Assembly (NCBI GenBank): GCA_910586285.1 | Contig: CAJUGR010000033.1 | Span: 1 to 15,570 of the forward strand | Length of the DNA stretch: 15,570 nt | Direction: 5' to 3' | Origin: an uncultured Erysipelotrichaceae bacterium | Lineage (GTDB): Bacteria; Bacillota_I; Bacilli_A; Erysipelotrichales; Erysipelotrichaceae | In this document: positions 7,114 through 13,781 of the stretch, in pieces | Position numbering within the stretch: the stretch's first letter is position 1 | Layout: every line of letters starts with the position of its first letter | Position numbers and translations under genes: made by a program | Notes under the pieces: generated by a model | What the model saw: only the letters and a program-made list of their open reading frames with translations | Databases searched by the model: none | Told to the model about the DNA's origin: nothing

Positions 7114-8115
7114 ATGATTCCTAAGAAAAAACCAAATGTCATGAGCAAAATCAATCACAATGAAACTGTATATGATTGTGACTGCGAAGTTTCAGCGGAT
7201 GAGTTTACGCATATAGGACCTATGAAAAACGGCGGGGAACATATTGCTCGGCGCAGTGTCGGATATTTTCAAGGAGCCGTTGAATACTTAATGCGTGATA
7301 AGCTGGCACTGATATTGATTTTGATTCTGTTGTTTATTGTCCTGGGCTCGGTATTTATCCCAATGCTTTCTTCTTATTCCTTTCGCGAACAACATTTAGA
7401 ACATGTTAATGCGGGAATGTTCTACACTGCGCCGGACGGTCATCACCACTTGTTCGGCACGGATTCGCTCGGTCGTGATCTGTTTGTTCGGATCTGGGAA
7501 GGCGGTCGTATCTCCTTATCCATTGCCTTTGCCGCGGTACTGATTAATTGTCTGATTGGCATTTTATATGGTGGCATCTCGGGTTATTTCGGTGGACGGT
7601 TGGACAATATCCTGATGCGGGTCATTGATATTATTAACGGCATCCCTTATCTGTTAATTATCATTCTTTTGATGACGATTATGAAACGTGGCATCGCTAC
7701 AATTATTATTGCCTATGCGGCTGTTGGTTGGTGTGGGATGGCACGGTTGGTACGCGGTCAAATCCTTCAGTTGAAGGAACAGGAATTTGTGATTTGTGCG
7801 CAAACGATGGGTGCTTCCGCATCCCGGATTTTGCTTAAGCATATGATCCCCAATATTCTTTCGTTGATTATTGTTAATTTGACCTTGGCGATTCCCGGTG
7901 CCATCTTTACCGAAGCCTACTTGTCCTTTATCGGACTGGGTGTACCGATACCGATGGCGTCATGGGGAACACTGGCAAACGACGGCATCGTCAATTTTCA
8001 ACGGTATGCATTTCAACTGTTATTACCGGCGTTCTTTATCAGTATTACAATGTTGAGTTTTAATCTGTTAGGTGATAAGCTGCGTGATGCCTTTGATCCT
8101 AAATTACGGAGGTAG
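7114..8115 (+). CDS. oppC: oligopeptide ABC transporter permease, OppC type
   Basis: The second permease subunit, 333 residues. It has the OppC N-terminal domain with a membrane segment at about 64-85, the conserved HLFGTDSLGRDLFVRI (112-127), five more membrane segments, and the EAA loop QEFVICAQTMGASASRILLKH (223-243). The conserved SFIGLGVP (271-278) and C-terminal NLLGDKLRDAFDPK fit the family. The cytosolic N-terminus before the first membrane segment is about 60 residues, longer than the usual 20-40, and contains DCDCE at 21-25. The start is supported by AAGGAG at 7101-7106, overlapping the end of oppB. oppD follows after 3 bases. Confidence 0.95.
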   Translation: MIPKKKPNVMSKINHNETVYDCDCEVSADEFTHIGPMKNGGEHIARRSVGYFQGAVEYLMRDKLALILILILLFIVLGSVFIPMLSSYSFREQHLEHVNAGMFYTAPDGHHHLFGTDSLGRDLFVRIWEGGRISLSIAFAAVLINCLIGILYGGISGYFGGRLDNILMRVIDIINGIPYLLIIILLMTIMKRGIATIIIAYAAVGWCGMARLVRGQILQLKEQEFVICAQTMGASASRILLKHMIPNILSLIIVNLTLAIPGAIFTEAYLSFIGLGVPIPMASWGTLANDGIVNFQRYAFQLLLPAFFISITMLSFNLLGDKLRDAFDPKLRR

Positions 8116-8118
8116 GAT

Positions 8119-9132
8119 ATGACCAAGGTATTAAATATTGAAAAACTATATGTTTCTTTCGATACATATGCCGGCGAAGTCCAAGCGGTACGCGGGGTAT
8201 CTTATCATGTAGAGGAAGGCGAGGTATTGGCTGTTGTCGGTGAATCGGGATGTGGTAAAAGTGTAACGGCACAGACGATTATGAAGCTGAATCCGATGCC
8301 GCCTGCCCGCATCAAATCCGGGAAATTAACTGTAAACGGTACCGATATTATTGCGGCGAATGAAGCAGAGATGATGAATATTCGCGGTAAGGAAGTTTCG
8401 ATGATCTTCCAGGACCCGATGACTTCGTTAAATCCAACGATGTCAATAGGCAAACAGATTGTCGAAGCGATTGTCCGTCATCAGGAAGTGGATAAAAAAA
8501 CGGCACAAGAACAGGCAGTCGCAATGTTGAAAAAGGTTCAGATTCCCAATGCCGAAGAACGATTCAAGCAATATCCTCATGAATTCTCCGGCGGGATGCG
8601 TCAGCGTGTGATGATCGCTATGGCCCTGTCCTGTCATCCGAAGCTGTTAATTGCGGATGAACCGACCACCGCGTTGGATGTGACCATTCAAGCCCAGATT
8701 ATTGATCTGTTGGCAGAAATTCGCAAAGAAATGAATACGGCGATTATTTTGATTACCCATGATTTGGGTGTCGTTGCCAAATTGGCCGATCGCATTGCGG
8801 TGATGTATGCGGGCAAGATCGTAGAAACAGGAACATCCCGGGAAATCTTTAATAGTCCTGCGCATCCTTATACAGTCGCATTGTTAAACAGCTTGCCCAA
8901 GCGCAATACGAAAAAATCACAACGATTAATTTCCATTCCCGGAACGCCGCCCGATTTGATTGCGCCGCCGCAAGGGTGTGCATTCGCTGATCGTTGTGTA
9001 CATGGTATGAAAATATGTCATCGAAAGCAGCCTCCGATTTTCACGATAACATCGGGACATGAGTCCGCTTGTTGGCTGCATCATAAGGATTGTCCGAAGG
9101 TTCATAAGGAGGACAGTGAAAATGAGGCATGA
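8119..9132 (+). CDS. oppD: oligopeptide ABC transporter ATP-binding protein, OppD type
   Basis: The first ATPase of the peptide importer, 337 residues, acting on the cytosolic face of OppBC. All nucleotide-binding motifs are intact: Walker A GESGCGKS (41-48), Q-loop Q98, signature FSGGMRQR (156-163), Walker B LLIADEP (176-182, catalytic E181) and H-loop H214. The C-terminal oligopeptide-transporter extension has four cysteines, C287, C293, C300 and C318. In DppD/OppD relatives such cysteines bind a 4Fe-4S cluster. The ribosome binding site GGAGGT (8108-8113) overlaps the oppC stop. The last 11 bases overlap oppF, so translation of the two ATPases is probably coupled. Confidence 0.96.
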   Translation: MTKVLNIEKLYVSFDTYAGEVQAVRGVSYHVEEGEVLAVVGESGCGKSVTAQTIMKLNPMPPARIKSGKLTVNGTDIIAANEAEMMNIRGKEVSMIFQDPMTSLNPTMSIGKQIVEAIVRHQEVDKKTAQEQAVAMLKKVQIPNAEERFKQYPHEFSGGMRQRVMIAMALSCHPKLLIADEPTTALDVTIQAQIIDLLAEIRKEMNTAIILITHDLGVVAKLADRIAVMYAGKIVETGTSREIFNSPAHPYTVALLNSLPKRNTKKSQRLISIPGTPPDLIAPPQGCAFADRCVHGMKICHRKQPPIFTITSGHESACWLHHKDCPKVHKEDSENEA

Positions 9133-10096
9133 AAGTTTTCTCTCGTTATGCAAAGTATCGAAGGACTTTAATGTCAATGGTAGTATTTTAAAAGCGGTCA
9201 ATCAAATCAGCTTTGATATCACAAAAGGTGAAACACTGGGACTGGTCGGTGAATCGGGGTGTGGAAAATCCACATTGGGACGTGTGGTCATGGGCGTCTA
9301 TCGTCCCAGCGCCGGGGAAATCTATATAAAAGGTAAAAAACTGGATATCAAGAATGGTAAGGATCGCTTTCGTTATGCTAAAATCGCTCAGATGATTTTT
9401 CAAGACCCCTACGCTTCTTTGAACCCGCGGATGACGATCGGTGACAGCATTGGCGAGGGCATGGAAATTCACAAAATGTACAATGCGAGGAAGCGTAAGG
9501 AGCGCGTAGCGGAATTGTTGGAGACGGTAGGCTTAAATAAGGAATATGCCGATCATTTCCCGCATGAGTTCTCCGGTGGACAACGCCAGCGTATCACCAT
9601 TGCCCGTGCCTTAGCGATGGAACCAGAATTCCTTGTATGCGATGAGCCGATATCCGCCTTGGATGTATCCATTCAATCACAGATCATCAATCTATTAATT
9701 GACTTACAGAAAAAACTGAACTTGACCTGCTTATTTATTGCTCATGATTTGGATATTGTTCATTATATTTCCGATCGCATTGCGGTGATGTATTTGGGGA
9801 ATTTGATGGAAATCGGTGACAGTGATGAGGTTTACAACCATGCGCTGCATCCTTATTCACAAGCATTATTATCGGCTGTTCCCATAGCAGATCCCGATTT
9901 GGAACAACAGAAACAACGAGTCATATTGGAAGGCGATGTGCCCAGCCCGATCAATGTCCCCAAGGGCTGTCCGTTTGCGGGAAGATGTCGCTATGCACAA
10001 GCGAAGTGTCGACAAGAACGCCCTGAACTCATTGAGGTGAAAAGCGGTCATGCGACAGCGTGCCATTTCGTAAAGGAAATCAATCATTGGCGTTAA
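9122..10096 (+). CDS. oppF: oligopeptide ABC transporter ATP-binding protein, OppF type
   Basis: The second ATPase, 324 residues, pairing with OppD as a heterodimer. Motifs: Walker A GESGCGKS (43-50), signature FSGGQRQR (150-157), Walker B FLVCDEP (170-176, E175) and H-loop H208. The C-terminal region repeats the four-cysteine pattern of OppD (C283, C289, C296, C314), so it may also carry an iron-sulphur cluster. I chose ATG 9122 because AAGGAGG at 9106-9112 lies 9 bases upstream and the alignable OppF N-terminus begins there. A longer frame from 9059 would add 21 unrelated residues, all inside oppD. It is the last gene of the opp operon; a hairpin follows about 90 bases later. Confidence 0.95.
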   Translation: MRHESFLSLCKVSKDFNVNGSILKAVNQISFDITKGETLGLVGESGCGKSTLGRVVMGVYRPSAGEIYIKGKKLDIKNGKDRFRYAKIAQMIFQDPYASLNPRMTIGDSIGEGMEIHKMYNARKRKERVAELLETVGLNKEYADHFPHEFSGGQRQRITIARALAMEPEFLVCDEPISALDVSIQSQIINLLIDLQKKLNLTCLFIAHDLDIVHYISDRIAVMYLGNLMEIGDSDEVYNHALHPYSQALLSAVPIADPDLEQQKQRVILEGDVPSPINVPKGCPFAGRCRYAQAKCRQERPELIEVKSGHATACHFVKEINHWR

Positions 10097-10183
10097 ACAT
10101 ACAAAAAGTCCCCTTAACCGGCTGCTTTTTCACCTCCTGCATTAGATATTGATATATTGATATGATAATATCGGAATAACGTT

Positions 10184-10206
10184 ATGTCTGTTCATCGAAC
10201 AGACAT
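10184..10206 (+). terminator. probable terminator of the opp operon
   Basis: A perfect 10-bp stem ATGTCTGTTC / GAACAGACAT with a 3-base loop, followed by CTTGTTTATC, a broken U tract. Closer to oppF, AAAAAG...CTTTTT at about 10103-10130 could form a weaker hairpin. The perfect stem is the better candidate, although the poor U tract lowers certainty. Confidence 0.55.
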
Positions 10207-10436
10207 CTTGTTTATCAATAGTTTATACACGTCCCCATACCACAGAAATATAACTGTATAATGATCATAACATAAATTGACCATATGGATAATGACAAAA
10301 TGTAAGCTATTACATTGATGCTGAAACAAAATAAAAAATGGTTTAAAGAATAAATAATTAAGATGACATATTCATTCAACAAAGAGTTTTTAAGCTTCAA
10401 CGGGAAATAGTAGTATGCTGTGTCTGTCATGAAAGG

Positions 10437-10466
10437 TTTCCAATTTCCTTAAAAAAAGCTTATAAT
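10437..10466 (+). promoter_or_regulatory. promoter of the LytTR regulator gene
   Basis: TTTCCA at 10437-10442 (4/6 to TTGACA), an 18-base spacer, and a perfect TATAAT at 10461-10466. Transcription from about 10473 gives a leader of about 45 bases with a GGAGG ribosome binding site at 10506-10510. Confidence 0.55.
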
Positions 10467-10517
10467 GTATAGGAATTATCCATAACTTTTAAGTGGTGCG
10501 GAAACGGAGGGGCGGCA

Positions 10518-11261
10518 ATGTTAAGACTGGCGGTTTTAGAAACAGAACCATGTGCTAAAGATTTAATCTTTGCCATCGCAAAAAGTCTGAATGAATGGGA
10601 ATGGACCTTTGCGCATTTTACTAGGATTTCCGCATTTGCGAAAGCGGATGTTAAGCAGCCGTTTGATATTCTTTTTATGAATGAACTGTTTCATACACCG
10701 CGTGTTTTCGCTTCTTTTATCGATCATCATCCTGCCCGTATCGTAATTTTTTGTATGAATGAAGGGAATCATAATCATATCATCAAGCGAGATGATAAAC
10801 ACATTTTGTATTTAAATCGCGGACATATCAAAGAAGAAATGAAGCGGTTGGAAGTGATCTTGCAGATGTTGTTACAGGCGCATAAGGAATATGTTTTTTC
10901 TTATCAAAATGTTCGAGTTGCCTTGCGGATGCAGGATATTGTTTATATTGAAAAACAGGATAAAAATCTGATTTTTCACACTAATCGCGGGATATTCAAA
11001 GAACGTCAAACGATGACACAGGCGGAAACAACCTTTGCGCGCTTCGATTTTTTACGAATTCATTCCGGCTATATCATCAATGCTGCTCATGTTACATCTG
11101 TAAACAATGATGAGGTGATTTTGGATCATGAGCTTTGTTTGCCGATTGCGCGAGCCCGCCGCAATGCGGTCAGTGATTGGTTTCAGCGCTATATAAAGCC
11201 AATGGCTCACGATACTGAGATACACGGGATCAACCAAGATGATTTCGTAACGATCTCTTAG
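10518..11261 (+). CDS. orphan LytTR DNA-binding regulator with degenerate receiver-like N-terminus
   Basis: This is a 247-residue transcription regulator of the LytTR (AlgR/AgrA/LytR) type. The C-terminal domain, about residues 124-226, shows the family pattern: VALRMQDIVYIEKQDKNLIF, then FLRIHSGYIINAAHVTSV (178-195) and LPIARARRNAVSDWF (208-222), the ten-stranded DNA-contacting fold. The N-terminal ~110 residues have the size and beta-alpha rhythm of a response-regulator receiver, but the acidic pair after strand 1 reads LETEP instead of a DD/DE pair. The strand-3 phospho-acceptor position reads FDILFMNE, with Asn55 where Asp is expected. No histidine kinase lies beside it. It probably works without phosphorylation or through another input. 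GGAGG at 10506-10510 sets the start. Target genes are unknown; the neighbouring opp operon or rsmG are only guesses. Confidence 0.88.
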   Translation: MLRLAVLETEPCAKDLIFAIAKSLNEWEWTFAHFTRISAFAKADVKQPFDILFMNELFHTPRVFASFIDHHPARIVIFCMNEGNHNHIIKRDDKHILYLNRGHIKEEMKRLEVILQMLLQAHKEYVFSYQNVRVALRMQDIVYIEKQDKNLIFHTNRGIFKERQTMTQAETTFARFDFLRIHSGYIINAAHVTSVNNDEVILDHELCLPIARARRNAVSDWFQRYIKPMAHDTEIHGINQDDFVTIS

Positions 11262-11317
11262 TGTTAGTATCGGATGCGGCGAAGCCAATGAAAGGTACGG
11301 GGAAATGCTGTTGCTTA

Positions 11318-11360
11318 GGAAATCAGGTTCATTTTTTTACGTATGATCAACATGATTTCC
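11318..11360. repeat. inverted repeat between the LytTR gene and rsmG
   Basis: GGAAATCA at 11318-11325 is perfectly inverted as TGATTTCC at 11353-11360, with shorter inner complementarity (GTTCAT against ATGATCAAC). It lies after the LytTR gene and might fold as a terminator, but no U tract follows directly, so its arms may instead be protein-binding half-sites. Confidence 0.4.
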
Positions 11361-11370
11361 CGTTTATTCC

Positions 11371-11399
11371 TTTTCATTTCCCGCTAAATCCGTTATAAT
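11371..11399 (+). promoter_or_regulatory. rsmG-noc-parA-parB operon promoter
   Basis: TTTTCA at 11371-11376 (4/6 to TTGACA), a 17-base spacer, and a perfect TATAAT at 11394-11399. Transcription from about 11406 gives a leader of about 87 bases before rsmG. No other promoter of this quality is seen inside the four-gene cluster. Confidence 0.6.
11376..11389. promoter_or_regulatory. candidate Noc-binding site inside the rsmG promoter
   Basis: ATTTCCCGCTAAAT matches 12 of 14 positions of the Bacillus subtilis Noc-binding sequence ATTTCCCGGGAAAT and fills most of the -35/-10 spacer. A second ATTTCCCG lies exactly 21 bases upstream at 11355-11362. GGAAAT occurs in the opposite orientation at 11301-11306 and 11318-11323. 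Binding is inferred from similarity only. Confidence 0.4.
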
Positions 11400-11492
11400 A
11401 GTATACTGTAACGTCAGTGCATGCAACAGCGATGATTCATGCGTTTGGCGATGTTCATTGTGATGGTAATATAAGGAAAACGGAGGCGTTTC

Positions 11493-12197
11493 ATGGCAAT
11501 GTTTCAGCGTGGGGATTTTGCAAAATTATGTGAGGCAAACGGAATGCTTATTGACACCTTGCAAGCGGAACAATTCGCTTGTTACGCCGAAATGCTGATC
11601 GAATGGAATCAACGCATGAATTTAACGGCCATCACCGATTTGGACGCTATTTATGAAAAGCATTTTTTAGATTCACTGTTGCCCGCTTGGGATGTGCCGC
11701 TTTCCGGCAGAATCTGCGATGTGGGATCAGGAGCCGGTTTTCCCGCCATTCCCTTAAAGATTGCCATTCCATCCTTAGAGGTGGTAATCGTGGAGCCGTT
11801 GGGAAAACGAATTACTTTTTTAAACAGCTTGTGTGAAGCGTTGGGGATTCATGTCGAACTTGTCAATGAACGAGCGGAGGACTATGCGAAAACACATCGG
11901 GAGACTTTTGATTTTGTATTGGCGCGGGCGGTGGCCAATCTGCCGATGCTTTGTGAATTGTGCATTCCTTTGATACGCAAACAGGGGAAATGGATTGCGA
12001 TGAAGGGGGCAAATGCACACAGCGAACAAGAGCAGGCGGAACACGCCGTACAAATGCTCGGCGCAAAATTTTTGAATGCGTATGAACGGGAATTAAGCGA
12101 TGGTTCCAAGCGCATCAATTTGGTATATGGAAAGGTCAAAAGCACACCGAAGCATTATCCGCGACCTTTTGCCCAAATTAAGAAACATCCGTTATAG
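11493..12197 (+). CDS. rsmG: 16S rRNA (guanine527-N7)-methyltransferase RsmG (GidB)
   Basis: RsmG uses S-adenosylmethionine to methylate N7 of G527 in 16S rRNA. Its loss gives low-level streptomycin resistance in several bacteria. The 234-residue protein is full length, with WNQRMNLTAI (38-47), EKHFLDSL (55-62), the SAM-binding motif DVGSGAGFPAIP (76-87), ARAVANLP (144-151) and the family C-terminus YPRPFAQIKKHPL. CGGAGG at 11481-11486 supports ATG 11493; an ATG two codons later is less well spaced. It is the first gene of the four-gene operon, 12 bases before noc. In many Firmicutes mnmG precedes rsmG; here an orphan regulator does. Confidence 0.96.
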   Translation: MAMFQRGDFAKLCEANGMLIDTLQAEQFACYAEMLIEWNQRMNLTAITDLDAIYEKHFLDSLLPAWDVPLSGRICDVGSGAGFPAIPLKIAIPSLEVVIVEPLGKRITFLNSLCEALGIHVELVNERAEDYAKTHRETFDFVLARAVANLPMLCELCIPLIRKQGKWIAMKGANAHSEQEQAEHAVQMLGAKFLNAYERELSDGSKRINLVYGKVKSTPKHYPRPFAQIKKHPL

Positions 12198-12209
12198 AGG
12201 AGGATACGT

Positions 12210-12977
12210 ATGCGAGAAAGTAAAATCGTTTCGATCGAGGAGATTCAACCCAATCCCTATCAGCCGCGATTGGAATTCAATGACGAGGCACTGATGGAAT
12301 TGGCGCAGTCAATTCGGGAAAACGGACTGATTCAGCCCATTACGGTAAGAGAATGTGAAGACGGTTATCAGATCGTGGCCGGGGAACGCCGTTATCGGGC
12401 GATGAAGCTGAACGGCATGATTGATGTACCGGTTGTCATTATGGACGCCAATGAGTTACAGATGGCAGAAATGGCATTAGTGGAAAACATTCAGCGGGAA
12501 AATCTCAGTGCGATTGAAGAAGCGAAGGCTTATATCGATATTATGAAATATGCCAATTTGAATCAATCACAGTTGGCGTTAAAAATCGGTAAGTCCCAAT
12601 CCTCTATTGCGAATAAAATTCGATTGTTAAATTTGGATGAAAACATTCAAAATGCGGTGAACGCAAAATTGATTTCAGAGCGTCATGCTCGTGCGTTATT
12701 AGGTGCAGATGAGGATAAGCAAGAAGATTATTTGGATAAAATATTAAAGAAAGGCTTATCGGTTTCCCAAACGGAAAAGATGATTAAATCCGATAAGATA
12801 AAGGAAGATGAACCAAAAAAACGGGTGATGCTGAAGGGAGTCACCCGCAATATGAAGATTGCGCTGAACACCATTCATCAGGCGGTGAAAATGGTGGAGC
12901 GCGCGGGGGTGGAGCTGGATTGGCGGGAAGAAGAAAGCGAAGATGATGTCAAAGTGACGATTCGCTTTAAGAAATAG
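12210..12977 (+). CDS. noc: nucleoid occlusion protein Noc (ParB family), lacking the membrane-targeting helix
   Basis: Noc is a CTP-dependent ParB-fold protein that binds dispersed DNA sites and prevents division over the nucleoid. The 255-residue protein has the N-terminal ParB motifs PYQPR (16-20), AGERRYRA (57-64) and ENIQREN (92-98), a helix-turn-helix at about 118-140, and a Noc-like C-terminal dimer domain (TRNMKIALNTIHQAVKMVE, 212-230, ending VKVTIRFKK). Compared with ParB, specificity positions read Q130, K136, N141 and R158, three of the four Noc-type residues. Position between rsmG and parA is that of Noc in Bacillus. It starts at residue MRESKIVS, with no amphipathic N-terminal helix; an in-frame TAG at 12195-12197 and strong AGGAGG (12198-12203) rule out a longer form. 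It could alternatively be called a second ParB. Confidence 0.9.
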   Translation: MRESKIVSIEEIQPNPYQPRLEFNDEALMELAQSIRENGLIQPITVRECEDGYQIVAGERRYRAMKLNGMIDVPVVIMDANELQMAEMALVENIQRENLSAIEEAKAYIDIMKYANLNQSQLALKIGKSQSSIANKIRLLNLDENIQNAVNAKLISERHARALLGADEDKQEDYLDKILKKGLSVSQTEKMIKSDKIKEDEPKKRVMLKGVTRNMKIALNTIHQAVKMVERAGVELDWREEESEDDVKVTIRFKK

Positions 12978-12997
12978 GAAGGCAAGGATGTAGAATC

Positions 12998-13771
12998 ATG
13001 GGAAAAATCATAGCGGTGTCGAACCAAAAAGGCGGCGTTGGAAAAACGACAACGGCGATCAACCTGGCGGCCGGTCTGGGTTATCTCGGGAATAAAGTCC
13101 TGCTTGTGGATTTCGATCCGCAAGGCAATGCGACCCAAGGTGTCGGGGCCAGTGTAAACGGCAATAAATTATCGGTTTATAATCTTATCATGGAAGATTA
13201 TCGCGTTGAGGATGTTAGAATGAAATTATCAGCGCCTCCGATTGATATTGTGCCTTCCAGCATCAATTTAGCCGGTGCCGATTTACAGATGATTAAGTTT
13301 GAAGTCGGAAAAGAGGAGTTGTTAAAGTACAAGTTGGATGCGGTGCGTAATCAGTATGATTTTATCATCATCGACTGTCCGCCGTCTTTGGGTTTGCTAA
13401 ATACCAACGCGTTAACGGCTGCCGATTCGGTGATGATACCGGTACAGTGCGAGTATTATGCGTTGGAGGGGGTGACCCAGCTGTTATTAACGATTCGTCT
13501 GGTTCAACAGTTATTTAATCATTCACTGGTGATTGAAGGTGTGGTATTAACGATGTTTGATGCCCGCACCAAGCTGAGCGTTGAGGTTCAGCAGGAAGTG
13601 CGCACGCATTTTAAAGATAAGGTTTATCGTAGCTACATACCACGTAATATTAAATTGAGCGAAGCGCCGTCGCGCGGATTGAGCATTTTCGAATATGATG
13701 TCCGTTGCGAAGGCGCAAAAGCCTATGCCGGCTTAGCCAATGAAGTGGTAAAAAATAATCGCAGAAGATAG
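12998..13771 (+). CDS. parA: chromosome partitioning ATPase ParA (Soj)
   Basis: ParA/Soj is a deviant-Walker ATPase that dimerises on DNA with ATP and is switched by ParB. It acts in chromosome origin segregation and, in Bacillus, in control of DnaA. The 257-residue protein has the deviant Walker A KGGVGKTTT (11-19, signature Lys11 and Lys16), switch I LLVDFDPQGN (35-44, D40), Walker B IIIDCPP (123-129, D126) and IPRNIKLSEAPSRG (214-227), all typical of the Soj group. There is no N-terminal DNA-binding domain, as in chromosomal rather than many plasmid ParA proteins. AAGGA at 12984-12988 lies 9 bases before the start. It is 20 bases after noc and 10 before parB. Confidence 0.97.
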   Translation: MGKIIAVSNQKGGVGKTTTAINLAAGLGYLGNKVLLVDFDPQGNATQGVGASVNGNKLSVYNLIMEDYRVEDVRMKLSAPPIDIVPSSINLAGADLQMIKFEVGKEELLKYKLDAVRNQYDFIIIDCPPSLGLLNTNALTAADSVMIPVQCEYYALEGVTQLLLTIRLVQQLFNHSLVIEGVVLTMFDARTKLSVEVQQEVRTHFKDKVYRSYIPRNIKLSEAPSRGLSIFEYDVRCEGAKAYAGLANEVVKNNRRR

Positions 13772-13781
13772 GAGGGCGCAG

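Larger units (their letters stand above)
10097..10517. other. intergenic region between oppF and the LytTR gene
   Basis: This AT-rich stretch of 421 bases holds the probable opp terminator (10184-10206), a tandem 8-base repeat ATTGATAT ATTGATAT at 10148-10163, and the LytTR-gene promoter at its right end. A 71-codon minus-strand ORF across 10215-10430 encodes hydrophobic residues expected of AT-rich DNA and has no good ribosome binding site. I see nothing else between about 10210 and 10435. Confidence 0.5.

Noticed and set aside
9035..9052. parS-like TTTTCACGATAACA within oppD
   Set aside because: It matches only about 9 of 16 positions and lacks the CACGTG centre.
9059..9121. Longer OppF start
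   Set aside because: The 21 extra residues are encoded inside oppD, are not OppF-like, and lack a ribosome binding site; 9122 has AAGGAGG.
10215..10430. 71-codon hydrophobic minus-strand ORF resembling a small membrane protein
   Set aside because: The hydrophobicity follows from AT-rich DNA; the start has no convincing ribosome binding site and lies against the LytTR-gene promoter.
10477..10485. DnaA-box-like TTATCCATA (another, ATATCCACA, near 6388)
   Set aside because: They are single, one-mismatch boxes far apart; no cluster or unwinding region marks a replication origin.
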